Origin: Epiperipatus broadwayi
Taxonomy: Eukaryota; Onychophora; Udeonychophora; Euonychophora; Peripatidae
NCBI GenBank assembly: GCA_028023455.1
Contig: JAQFVV010007228.1
Location: 1-64,000 of the forward strand
Length of the DNA stretch: 64,000 nucleotides
Reading direction: 5' to 3'
Both the position numbers and the translations under genes were made by a program. Of this stretch, positions 20,298 to 33,050 are shown piece by piece; position 1 is the stretch's first letter, and each line of letters starts with the position of its first letter. Below the pieces are notes generated by a model, which did no database searches, was not told where the DNA came from, and worked only from the letters and a program-made list of their open reading frames with translations.

Positions 20298-22689
20298 AGT
20301 TAAAACAGAAGTTTCCAACCTTTTTTATGCCCACACTCCTAAAATTATATAACATGTTCTCACGCTCTTTAAAGTAACAATTTATTTAAGAATAAAAGTG
20401 AAGGTGACCAAAACAAATTTATATAATCAATTTTTATAATATATAAACAAAAATAAAACATATGGAAAAATATTACAACAAATTAAAAGTTTTATAAATC
20501 CTACAAAAAAAAATTAAATTTCATCGATGCATGTAAATTTCTTTTAAAAAATTGTAACTAATGTTCAAATATTTATAAGTCAAATTAAAATTTAATGACT
20601 CTTTTGTTCCTGTTTATCATATAAAAGTTTTTCAAAATGTGCTACTTTGTTGCTGATAGCAATCCACATGTATTGACAAAAGGACATTAAATCCAGATTT
20701 ACATAAGCATGTTGTTATGAATGGGATGAGCATGGTTAGTGTTTTGAACACAAATATTGTGTCAAAGTTTTGCTTTCAAACTGCATTTCAAGATGATTTG
20801 TGCACAGTTCAAAATGATCTTTCTTCAGTTCTTCACCATCTGACATATTATTCAAATTGAAGGAGTATGGACTTATAATGCATTTTTCAGAAGTTTTTAG
20901 TTCTACTTCTCCAAAATATCTATCCAATGTCTTTGATAGAATTTCCAAATGATCTACAATTTCTTCACACACACTTGAAATTAGCATTTCATCAACATCA
21001 ACCATTTCTTTGAGTGATAGAAAATTTGAAAGATTCCCTTTTTTTAACTCATCCACACCAAAGATATAATTTTTCTTGGAAAGCATTTAACTTTTCCCAG
21101 CATTTCAATATGTTTTTATTTTTTTTCTTGGATAGATACACTCAGGTCATTCATATAAGTAAAAATATCATTCAAGTAGGCTAGCACTTGATTGAATTCA
21201 TGTGATTCCAATTATTCAGGCAGATCAGAAACATGTTTCTTCAGAAAAGCTTTGATTTACTCACAGTTTGAAAAAGCACCTTAATGCTCTACCATGGAAC
21301 AGCCAGTGGACTTTCATTTGGAAAACCAAAACTGAATACTCATATCCAATACCTTCACAAAGTCACTTAAAAAAGCAGTGGTTCCGAGCATGTCCCCTAA
21401 TCCACTTTGGAGGTATGTTTTTGATGCCAAAGCATGTCAATGAAGAAAACAGTGGGTACCTTTCAAATGCAGAATCTCTTGTGATTTATTCCTAGTGTGG
21501 CAGGGGCACCATTGGCACACACAGACTCAATAATTTGAACATCTAAATCATAATTTGCAAAGAACTCATTTATGCACTGGAATATATCTTTTCATTTTAT
21601 AGTTATTTTCAGATCTTCCCAGACCAGGAAATCTTCTATTATGACATCATCATAAATATATCTCACTAATGTGATGAGTTGACTGCAATTTGTAACATCA
21701 GTTGTTTCATCTAACTGGAGAGAGATTTGCAAGGAACTAACCTTGCTATCTATAATAACTTGGTCTAAAATGTTCAAAATATAATGCCCAATTCAACTCT
21801 GAATAACATTATTTTATAACAGCACTAATTCAAGCTTGTTTGAGGCTTCTTATCCCAGAATAGTTGTTGCCATTTATAATGCACATGGTTTAATCACCTC
21901 TTCTGCAATTGTATGGGTCTTCTTGGATTTGTCTACTTTATACACCATGTTGTATTAAGCCATCAGCAGTAGTTTGACAGTAGATATAAAACCTAATTTT
22001 GAAGGATTGTTTGAGAATCAGAGCAGACCCTTTTAGGTTTCAATGATTCAACTTCATGCCCTGCAACATCTGCTCTACCATGCCAGTTATTGATGTGTTC
22101 CAAAGCTTAGATGGTTTTATATTTGCATTCAAAAAGAAAGCATCACAAAGTATGCACATGGGGTTTTTGCAGATTCTCAGTTGTTCTGGTACAAGTGAAA
22201 ACAAACTGCACATAATCATCATTTTATTTCCTTTTCTTTGATATAATGAAAGATTAATTATAATCTGAAAAAATAAAAATAAGTAAATTAGACAAAAACA
22301 ACCATAAGTAAAATAACATTAAGTATAACCATCATTTATTAGAGACACAATAGAAATGAGTGCTGCATGAACATAGAATCAACAATGCACTGACTACCAT
22401 AGCATCATACATGGGTTATATATTCTGTGAAACATTCTAGAATATTGTCAAATATATGTCACATAATGTTATTGATTAATTCTTAATACTTCTGAAGTTT
22501 CTTGGATCACAATGACATGAATACATTACACAAATAAATGACAATAAATAAAAATTGAATATAATTCTTGAGTACGTAGGACAGTCCCCTTAATATGAAC
22601 AAAAACAAGCTATCTCACACATCCTGGAATGCCATCTCACATTCCCAAGGAGGTGCAGGCATCTCTGGTTGGGAAACCATGAGTTAAAA
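20298..22689 (-). mobile_element. Decayed hAT transposon (20306-22681) with perfect 8-bp target duplication
   Basis: The left end CAGAAGTTTCCAACC (20306) pairs with the right end, whose complement begins CATGGTTTCCCAACC (ending at 22681). Both are flanked by AGTTAAAA (20298-20305 and 22682-22689), an exact 8-bp duplication typical of hAT elements. The interior encodes a broken transposase on the minus strand. Length is about 2.38 kb. Confidence 0.85.
20736..22222 (-). pseudogene. hAT transposase remnant (ZBED5/SCAND3/FAM200-like)
   Basis: Read on the minus strand through stops and shifts: ILCDAFFLNANIKPSKLWNT (a decayed BED-type C-x2-C start and K-P-S-K-L); KPCAL-like; NILDQVIIDSKVSSLQISLQLDET with DVTNCSQLITLVRYIYDD (about 21777-21640), the catalytic-domain segment with the first Asp; GAPATLG (about 21510); then LAYLNDIFTYMNDL-like sequence (about 21180) and a C-terminal stretch in the open frame 20736-21086. 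This order matches the hAT family represented by the domesticated ZBED5, SCAND3 and FAM200 proteins of vertebrates. Multiple stops and frameshifts make it non-functional. Small plus-strand frames over it (21268, 22056) are shadows. Confidence 0.8.
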
Positions 22690-24317
22690 CATCAAATGCA
22701 TTTTTGAATCGAAGTAATTTATTTGAAAATTTGTTATTGCATAAGATGTTTCTCTAAGCTAGCATTTATCAATAAAAGACTATGATGCACATTGTTTAAA
22801 ATTTTTCTCTACTAAACAATTATATTCTTATTGCCACAAAAGTAAATAATTATACATATCTTCATACAATCTTCAATGTATTTGATAAACAAAAGGATAA
22901 TTTTTAGAAAATATTTCAAAATATAATCATTTACACTTATTCTTTAGATATATTAAGGTTTCTAGTAATAACAACATAGACAACTTTAGAGGCCAATAAA
23001 ACAAAATACATTTAATTTATGGATAAATAATAAATATTAATTAACAATCTCTTGTCAAAACAAATTAAACATGTACTAAATGATAATATTGTCATTGTAA
23101 TAATATATATATAATTTAAATCACATTACCTATGGAATATTTTTTTTCTACTTGAGCAACTATATATAATTATAAGTAAAAACAACTTAAAGTCTTTAAG
23201 AGTTCCAATTATTTTTATTTTGGTAAAATCTTTTAGAATGTTTTTTTTAAAAAAAAATGATTGAAAACATTTGGTGCTTTAATTATAATATCACAGAGTA
23301 TGGAGAAGAATTCATTCTGATAAACAATAAAAGACAAAATTTTATCTTTTGAATCAATCAATTTATGTGACAAACTTTAAAAAAACCATAATAAGTTTTT
23401 TTTCTTTATTTCTGTAGGTGTAGAGTAGATAATTAGTAATTTTTTTACAAGTGAAGTTTGCTAGTATTTCCAAGAAAATTGTTTATAAAAATAATTTTAT
23501 TATTTTTAAAATGCAGGTGTGTACCAATTTTTTAAATATTTGCTTTAAACTATAGAAGTTGACAAAATAGTTAATTTCCATTTCAAAAACATCTTTAAAT
23601 TTCCTTTTTTAAAATGAATTTTACCTGATAAATATTTTTCAGATGCTTTTTTTTATTTATCAGGACAGTTGAGAAGTGTGTACATAAAATTTTAAAATAT
23701 TTAAATAAATATTATACTTTAATAAAATTAAATATACAAATCACAATATTACAACAACTATTTATATTACAGATATTAAAATAAATGATTATTTTACTTT
23801 CTGTTCTCACAATAATTGAAACTTTATTTCAAATTTAAAATAACTTTACATAAATATTTAAAAATAGTATTGCTTTATATTTAAATATACACACCCATTC
23901 ACATTTAATTATTGCATTAAAATTTTGTGACACTATTGTAAATAGTTTTACCATTATGTGTATATTAATATAAATATTGCTTTACTGATTGTATTTTAAT
24001 TAATATATTTACATGCACACAATATTCTGCATTTTATTAGTGTATCACCCCCTTTTTTCCTTTTAAAGTTATCTTTGTGCTATTTTTAAAACTAAATAAA
24101 AAATTGCAATTTTTCCAAAATTATTACAAAAATTTTAATCATTATAAAAATATAAGGAAAGACATCTTTGATATTTTTTTTAAAATTTTTCTTGGTATGA
24201 TAAATTTAAGATATTATTTTTATAATACACCAATAAAAATGCTGAAGTTATGTTTATTATACTTATTTTAGAGATGCCAAATAACCACAAACAATATATA
24301 TATATATATATTATTAT

Positions 24318-24361
<44 letters not shown>

Positions 24362-25878
24362 ATAGGAATAATAAAACAGACTGTTTCACTTTCACATCAT
24401 ATAGTAACATCATGTGAAATACAGCTCATGTAAATACAGCATAATAAGACATGACTGACAAATCACATTTTAAGAAGTGATTGTTTATTTTAATATATTT
24501 ATATTTCATTATTTTATAAAAATAATGAATCAAGTCACAGTAATTAATATTAGTAAATTAACTAATATTTACAACAATAAAAATGTATTCTTAATTCTGC
24601 ACCATTTTCACTTTCCTCTTGTATCAGTGTTCTCATGCCTTGCTTACCTTGCTTACAACCTTTCTTTGGCACTGCTACCCCCAAAAAGAGTAAGTTTTAT
24701 TTATGAAGAGAATGTGGTTGAAAAATAAAAAAACAAAAACATATTTTTGAATATTATGTTGCACTCTTGAATAACTGTAATTTTTGCACTTGCTTTTCAG
24801 AGTTAATCAATTTTATTTTTCATGTCTAAATTTTGGAGGAAACGTAAAGTTGGCATCATGTAAACAAAATATTCAACAAATTGATTGACCCTATGTTGCC
24901 TATATTATTAATATTAATAATATATAAAGGTTGGAATTTTTAGTTGTTTAATATTTCACCTTCTTGTTGTTTTTAGAAGGATGAAACACTAACACTTTCT
25001 TTATAGTTGTTTCTCTTATTGCAACCATTCTCTGTGCATAAAAATGACAAGCCAAAGATTTAACTTTGGTAGATGTATGATTTAGAGCAACAGAGAAAGA
25101 AACTGTTTCCTGGATTCATTTTCATTTGAAGAAAGAAAAAAAGTCTCACTGCTTTCAATTGAATGGAAGAAATTATTGTGATCAAGATATCCCTTAATTG
25201 TTTGATCATAATATAACTTTTAAAAAGCTAAAATTATTACTGCTACACACCATTTTAAGAAACTGCCACATCATTTTATAAAAGATGGATGAAGAGTTTA
25301 GCAATATTTTGGTTGTGAATTTTTCCGAAAATATAAATGATTATTGAAAATTCAATATTTGTTGAATGTTCTGCTAATATACTGAGAGGATTGCTGATCC
25401 AGCACAAAAAGTTAAAATTTATAAAAGCGTATTGTTATGTCCATTATGTATGTCATACTATAATATATTTACCCTCTACAAGTGTACACAGATAGAAAAA
25501 TGATAGTCGAGATTAAAGTAAATAATACTAAAAATGATTTCTATAAGATTGTTCATAAATAGTAAAAACATTTATGCAAAGAGAAAAAGTTGAGTCTCCA
25601 CACCACATTAGCACTAGATAATATTCTTGTTTTCTGCTATAAGTCTTTGTCATGCATGTTTCTTTTTCACATAGCAAAATAAAATATACAACATGCAAAC
25701 TGATCATACATTTTTAAATGTTATATTAATAAGTTGATAATATCAATTGTGTGAAGCATCCACTTTTTATATTTATAGAGTTTCTTTACAAATTATGAAT
25801 AACCCTATCAACACATTTTTATTATTATTTACATAGTTAAGTTGTGATTATTTATTATGTGTATAGGGAGAATGTAAT
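22690..25878. other. AT-rich region with (TA)n, no gene recognised
   Basis: A (TA)n microsatellite lies at about 24296-24359. A GC-richer spot at 24600-24690 has a splice-donor-like CAAG|GTAAGC on the minus strand, but the associated frame is too short to call. Confidence 0.4.
24296..24359. repeat. (TA)n microsatellite
   Basis: Two TA runs are separated by TTATTATCCA, the second about 40 bp long. Confidence 0.9.
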
Positions 25879-25880
25879 TA

Positions 25881-26183
25881 CTTCTAGAGAAGGTTTTAAC
25901 CTTTATTATATGCACCTTGAATATTTGTAATAGTCAAACAATGTCTTTTTTTGACTATAGAGGAATCTCTCAAACCTCAACACAAGATTGCAACTTTATA
26001 AAGATAAAAATGGCTATCTTATCTTTAACCTTCAGATTGACCTATATAAGTGGAAATTTAGGTTAAAGATAAGAGAGCCATCCTTATCTTTATAAACTCA
26101 CTATCGTGTGGTGAAGTTTGAGAGATCCTTCTATAGTCAACATTCAAGGCACATATAATAAAGTCTAAAGCCCTTCTCTAAAA
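25881..26183. mobile_element. Palindromic MITE with TA flanks
   Basis: The left arm starts CTTCTAGAGAAGG and contains CTTTATTATATGCACCTTGAAT, TTGACTATAGAGGAATCTCTCAAAC and TTATCTTTAACCT. The right arm is its inverted copy, ending CCCTTCTCTAAAAG. The centre is about 25 bases around TTCAGATTGACCTATATAAG. TA lies at both outer ends (25879-25880, 26184-26185). No coding capacity is present. Confidence 0.65.
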
Positions 26184-26185
26184 GT

Positions 26186-29015
26186 ATTTATTTACATAGT
26201 TGCATGTCTCATCTATCCATTTGTAAATATTATACCTATAATATACCTATAATTCTGCATCATTCAAATTTGAAGTTTTTTAATATATTTTTTTTTTAAA
26301 TAACTTTTTTCCAATTTATTTAATTCCATAAAAGTTCATAAAAGTTTTTTTTTTAAATTTTGAGATGATATAAGTAAATGCTTATGCAATGCTTAGTCTT
26401 CAAGTTTATAAATTATTTATATTACAGGTTAATTTTAAATATGCCTTTAATAAGGTAAATTGTGGCAATCTAATTGATTTGAGCAAATTAATATTACACT
26501 AGCAATAATAAATTATGTAATCTATTATTTTAATAAACTTTATGACACTATCTGTCACATGGAATGCCATTTACATCTTGCTCTACTAAATAATTTTTGT
26601 GTACATTAGTTGGTTAAAATTTAGAATATTATACAAAAGGATTTTTTGTCTTCCAAATATGTTTTATAATTTCATTAATTTTTTATGTGGATGATCTAAC
26701 ATTGATTTTTAGAGATACAAAAATTATGGATTATCACTATTAGCAAGTTAGAGATTATATTATTATCAAAGTAAAAAAAAATATTTTTCTTATCATCTAT
26801 CTAAGAACTAAGTAATATCTTTGAACCAATAATATCATTGTTCAGTAAGTTTCTAAGATTAAATTAATATGTTTTATTCAGTTTTTATGCTGATATTATA
26901 AATATTATATCTAAAATGTCTAGGCTATAGCAAATAAAAATAATTATCCCATTATATCAAAGTTGGTAGATGTGAAAGAAGAAAATATCTGCTTGCATCA
27001 CTTTGCATAATTTTTTTTCTTTTCTATCACGCTGTTTTAACAACAGCAGCTATGAGTACGAGAGCAAGAAGTCTTTTGAAAGCGGCTTAGCTAAAATAAA
27101 TCAATATTCTTATACTTAAAGTAAATTAATATCTTGCGTTTAATTATATATATTTACTAACTTCATTATCTGTGTATGCAGCACATATATATAGTAGCTT
27201 ATATGTTTTAAAAATATAAAGTAGAATATATATTTCTCCCAAATCAAAAATCGTTGCATTAAACAAAAGACAATTATTTTAGCAACTGTAAAACACATTT
27301 CTTGATAATTGCATTTATTTGTTTTATAATGACATTTTTGTTTATCAAAAGTTTTTACTTACAGGAAATACACATGGAAACATTTGTCTGAAGGTTCTTA
27401 CACATGGAAATGATTGTAAATTCCCATCTAGATGTTGTTTAGAAGTTGTCTGCTTGTAATGGATAACCATAACTTAAACCATCTCCTTTTTATTTGTTTC
27501 AGTTTATATACAATATGTTTCTTTAGTAATGCTAATCATAAAGATGTAATAGATTTAAGTAACTTAGATTATATAAAATATAAAAAGCTTTATGATTCTG
27601 CATTTAGAGCCAGATATTTTTGTTGCATCTTTTTGAAAAATTTATTTCTTCCTTTTTTTTATTTAAGCACATGTAGTCAAGTTTAATTATAATTAAGAAT
27701 TACATATTTTATGAGGTCTTATTTGATCAGTTATTTACATTTGACATGTACAGCTAATACTCTATTCAGTGGACTATAACAAAGTTTTAAAACTTGTACA
27801 GGAAGATGTCAATTTAGACATGAGAGTTTAGAGGACGATGGGATAAATTTTCAACAATAACTGCACATATTTTGATGCATTCTGTTTTTGTAGTTAGGAT
27901 TTTATTATATGTATTCAAAGCCATTTGAATTTCTAAATGAAATAATTCTTAAAAGCAAAAATTTAATGTATCCTATAATTTCTTAAAATAAATTTGAAAG
28001 TTGTGAAATTTTTTCTTAAGAAAATAAAAAAAAAAATAGACCTGAATAATTTATTTATTCAGTGACTATTATTAAATAATCTAATATTTAAATCTATGCT
28101 CACATATAATATCTCTGAATATAGCTATTTGCCATTTTCTATGTAGATATATTATCAGGCAAAATTATTGACAATATATAGATTGTAATAATTAAATAAA
28201 AAGTTTTATAAAAAACAAAAAAATGATTACATTTATTATAAAACAATATGAGGTTAAAAGTTTAAAGCAATATGTTGTTAAATTATATTTAATATTGAAA
28301 TGTAAACAGAGAACTCATTAAAATGATTTTAATTAGTTATTTACTTATAATGATTCGATTTTTATGTTTACACATGCAGGTGAAGTGAAAGAAAAATAAA
28401 ACTTACGACGATTTGTTAATTAATTATGAATTTAGAGAATGTGTTTTAAAAGTGAATTTATTGCTAGAATGTTTTAAAGAGTTTGAATTCTAATACATTA
28501 AATAATCGTGCTTTTTTTCTTCATTAAATATTTTTTATAAGTAGGTAATCGTCAGCATATTTATATTTTATTTTGTTTAGATATTATCTTTTCGATTTGT
28601 CTTTTTACAAATACTTTTGATTGTTTAACGGTTGCACTTGCTTATCTATCGCTCCCTTTCTTTTTAATGATCTACTTGTTTGCTCTTTATATATCTATAT
28701 ATCTATTCATTTATTGATTCAGGCCTCAAATTTGGATATATACAAGTATTTTTAGCTATAGAGCAAAGTAGTGAGAGAACTAGCAGAAATGAGTAATGCT
28801 TTCATCTTTTTTTTCGAAGGATTCTGGAGAAATCCTTGTCATGCAGTGATTTATTTAAAGGTTGTTTTATTTGGATATGTACTGTGCCGGTAATCTTAAG
28901 AAATTTCCTTTAAATATGACAAAACAAGACCAACTTCATAGAGTCATATCTAAAGTAGAAAATGGAGAAAACTGAATCTAAAACAGATTACATTTCCCAA
29001 CAGCCTTCCTAGAAT
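26186..29015. other. AT-rich region, nothing recognised
   Basis: There is no frame with protein-like composition and no structured repeat was noticed. Confidence 0.4.
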
Positions 29016-29154
29016 CAACGCTATTGATTTTTTTTTCCCCATGTGTCGTAGCATCGGCCGGGACGCGAACCCACAACCGTCTGCAAACAACTACTTGCTT
29101 GCATAGCGGCTGCGATACCTCTCGGCTAACAACGCAAGACAACAACGCTATTGA
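29016..29154 (-). mobile_element. Very short tRNA-derived SINE (29028-29142) with 12-bp target duplication
   Basis: On the minus strand the insert contains TTAGCCGAGAGG, an RNA polymerase III A box, and about 55 bases later GGTTCGCGTCC, a B box, then about 30 bases and a nine-A tail. The spacing leaves room for a long variable arm, as in class II (Leu/Ser-type) tRNAs. The insert is flanked by identical CAACGCTATTGA (29016-29027 and 29143-29154). It is markedly GC-richer than its surroundings. The body is only about 110 bp, so it has almost no tRNA-unrelated region. Confidence 0.75.
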
Positions 29155-32100
29155 CTTAAAATAGTTTTACCATTCAGCAATAATTTAATTTAAATAAAAA
29201 AGAAACATGGATATTTATTCTTTTACTAAGGCACCATACTGAACGAACCAATTTCAAATACTGTGACACCTCACTCAATTCGCAGATCATTCAGAAATTT
29301 GGCTTAGTAATTAAACATTCTCTCAATTAAAATCTATATTTTTTTCTCTTTTGATAAACATAGAACTGATAAGTGCTAAAGTGAACATTTTGAAATGCAA
29401 GCTGCGAAATAAAATAGCACTGACAACTTGAATTTTTGAAACTAATAATTATTTATTTAAAAATTAAAATTAACTCACATATATATGCACACACACACAC
29501 ACAAAGTTAAAAATAATTATTTTATAATATATATACACTACTAAGCATATAGAGAATTGAATAACTAAAAGTAATTTAGCAACTAATATACAATACATTC
29601 TAATAAAGAAATCCTATTGTACCGATTTAAGACCTTTTAGCATATTGTTTTTTTTTTTTTTAAAGTTTCAAAATGAGTATTTTTATTATGGAATTTTATT
29701 TTTAGTACTTATATTACTGATCAGAATGACATGAAACTGTTTTTCTTTTAAATGTTTTATTTTTCAAGATAAAATAGAGCTACACATTTTCCTTTGCATT
29801 TTTAGCCATTCAGGAGTTAGGCATTGAAGTTCAAGGTTCAGGCAGTTTCCAGAAGAAATGGACGTAGTTTATTTATGGCGAGCTAGCACACTTTAGTAAT
29901 TAGCAATGCATATTCTCTAGCATTTTTTGAAAAATATTTTTTTCTCTAGAAATTTTTCACAGTTGGTTGAAAGGATATATCTGATTGTGAGTGAGCTCAT
30001 TTATGAAGTATAAGATATGATGTGATATAATTTTTTTTTTTACTCCAATCTATCTGAGATATTTCATTGATAGAAAAGTTCTCCGTTTAAGGGCATTTTC
30101 ACTTCGATATTTAATCATAATTTCACAGAGATGTTTGAGTTATAATAACTTTATTCATGATCTAAAGTGCTTCACTATTATATAAATAACACTAGAGCTA
30201 AAAATAATTGATATTGCAGTCATAAAAAAACAATGATAATTATTGATGATAATTATAATTATTTTTTGATTATAGTACTACATCATTTAGTTGTCTTAAT
30301 ATATTTTCAACTGAAAATTAAAACAGTAATAGTAATCAGGTATGGTATTCTGGAAGAATTTATATGTGCTCTAGAATTATTCTTATTATAATATTTAGCA
30401 TTAATTGGTTATTAGTAATTATTATTAAAAATTGATATAATTTAAATCAAGAAAATATAAAAATATTTAAGTGCATGTATTATTCTTAAAATTTGTGCAA
30501 TAAAACTTTTCAGGATTTCTTATAAGTAAAATTTGAAATATATTCTTTAGTATTTACTTTTTCATATATTTTTTTTAACCAATCTGTCTTGTACTATAAT
30601 TATATTAAATGATTTTTATTAAGTTTTAATATGAAAAATAATCATTCTCCTCTGGCCCCACGTATACACCCTTGTAAGAATAATTAGTAAAATTCTTAAA
30701 GCTATTGTTAGATTTGGGAAATTAAATTATTTGTATAACTGAATTGCAAAACATCAAAGGAATTTTTTAGTTGTTCTAATCCAACATTAACGGTTTTTTA
30801 ATAAGTCCTTACTTTAATCTACATATCAGTTACTCTTTATGCTTTAGTTAATTTCCTCAATTAAAGTTATTCCTAAGTTTTTAAAACTTCTATAAAGATC
30901 ATCTATGTTTAATGAATTTAAATTGTACAGAAATCCGAAATGATTAGTCTAAACTTTTAATTGTACAATTCGTTTATTTTTATAAAGGCCAATGTTATCG
31001 ACCAAAATTCTACATAAAAACTCAAAGAGTTTATGATTATCCTTCACGTTAATTAAAATAATTGGTGAATTGTGCGCTAGTATGCAGCTAAAGAGAAGTT
31101 GGAGCTTTATAATTGATATATTTAATATACACTAAGCGCTTTCAGCTCTTTCGAAAACCTGTGCGTTTCATATTCATAGCTGGGATTGTATTGGCTAATT
31201 CTGATGACTAAATTGCTTTTATTTTAAAGAAGAACATGATTAGTATTTGGAAATGTAGCATCAATGTCAAGTTTTTCACCCAACTATCAGTGATTATCTA
31301 ACAGTTTCTTGTAAATTACTTCAAAAGGAGCAACTATAAGGCAATAAAGAAAAATTAAAAACTTCAACTTAGCTTTGTATTATGTTTTTTTTTTTTGTAT
31401 TAATACATTATTCAAAATTTCAAATAAATTTTAAGACGTGTAATTGGTAACTGTAGCACCTAGTGCTTGCACGCTTTGCATAAGTTGCTTAGGGTATTGG
31501 CCTGCTCCGTCAGTGGTTTTCATTGCCGACATTACCCTGGGGGATGGCGATTTGTCAATTCAACAATGAATTTATAAAAATCGATTAGAAAAGCAATAAT
31601 AGTTTTACATTGTTTGTCATTAAATAAAATCACTCATTACGTGTTTGTATAGCTACATTTTTTTTTTTTTTGAAAAAGTAATTGAAAGTAATTGTTAGTA
31701 AAATTAAAAACGAATAAACTGAATACTGTATATACGTAACATACTCGGGGTGTCGGAGATTTAAATTTTTTGTGTAAAATAGCATATTAATTGTTCGCTT
31801 TTTTGTTTTGAAAAGGCAAAAATATTTGAAAAATTTAAATAATTATTTAAACATTTTATTATATTTTTTAAATAGTCAACATGTTCAATGTACATTTTTT
31901 TCTCAATCCATTGAATATTATATATTATTTCTGACAACTTGTTATTTATATTTTTCTTTTTTTTTTTTTTGCAATGTTTTCATATTTTATTATATACTGT
32001 ATGAAAGTAATTTTAATTCAATTATTTTGTCATTATTTTTAAAACGAATTTGTTTTATGCTAACCAGGAATTTTAAATGTAAATTGTGTTTAGTATTTTT

Positions 32101-32400
32101 CTACATTAAACACAATTTGTATTTTAGAGTGGTGAATAACAATTTATGATAGATTATTTAAATCTTAAACAAACAAACAAATGAACTGAATTCTAATTCT
32201 TTTTTCTAAATAAATTGTTTTCTGTTGTACTGGAGAGGGTTAATAACCTTAGTTAAATTGAGTACTTATTTATCGAAGTACAATGATATTAATATTTTTT
32301 TAATAAAATATTAATAGCTTTTTTTTAAAAGTATATGGTCATTACTTGACTATCATATGGGCATAAAATAAAGGCTACAAAAATATTAAACTTGAAACTG
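29155..32400. other. AT-rich region, nothing coding recognised
   Basis: A (CA)n run lies near 29489-29502. A GC-richer island at about 31448-31555 (with GCTTGCACGCTTTGCATAAG) stands out but has no A/B box and no clear frame; it may be an old repeat. Confidence 0.35.
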
Positions 32401-33050
32401 AAATAAATCTTTAAGACTCCCCAGATGCATTAAAGGGCTTTCTTCTACATCTGCCTAAAAGCTTTTACTTGTATACTTTTCATAATGAATTGACTTGCTT
32501 GTCCTTCCTCTCTTTTATCCTAATTATTTTCTTGAACTATTTCACTATTTTGACTGATACTTCTATCTTGTAATCTCACTTTCTCTTGCACCCTTTTTTA
32601 TATCTGCTTTTTTCGTTCATTACTTTTCTTAATTATTTCAGTTCTTGCTCTATGTTATTTATTCTGTCAACGTCTACATATACTATTTCTCTGATCTTCT
32701 TAATATCTTATTTTAAAGGGTAATTTCTTGTTTGGCATCTTCTAAATTTTGCCCTATTTCTTCTTCTAACGATTGTCTACATTCATTTCTTCTATCATTT
32801 AACAGTTTTTTAAACTCCCATTGGTTTTGTACCAACATTTCTTTAAACTCTTATTTTTTTTTTTTATAAATTCATTTTTGTTTTGTATTATCAGTTTTGC
32901 AAATATTTGCATCTCTGTGAGCTTCTCTGCTTTCTTAACTAGCTCCAGATTTTTCAACATAATATGATTGCTATCATCCCATACTTCATCTAGTCGTGTA
33001 TATTTCTCACTTTGATTTATAGTTTTTATCATAAAAGACCAATTCGAGAC
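32400..33050 (-). pseudogene. Broken coiled-coil ORF (possibly gag-like)
   Basis: The minus strand reads MIKTINQSEKYTRLDEVWDD at 33032 and, through LELVKKAEKLTEMQIFAKLI, shifts frame near 32850 into NEFKEM, QNQWEFKKLLNDRRNE and SLEEEIGQNLEDAKQE. The Lys/Glu/Gln-rich heptad-like pattern predicts a coiled coil. Style and base use resemble the 502-aa ORF at 1.5-3.0 kb and the coiled-coil Gags of some invertebrate LTR elements, but no direct identity was found. Downstream (towards 32400) the frame is riddled with stops. Confidence 0.4.

Noticed and set aside
24600-24700. Minus-strand CAAG|GTAAGC donor with a short frame
   Set aside because: The coding piece before the donor would be under ten codons with no supported acceptor.
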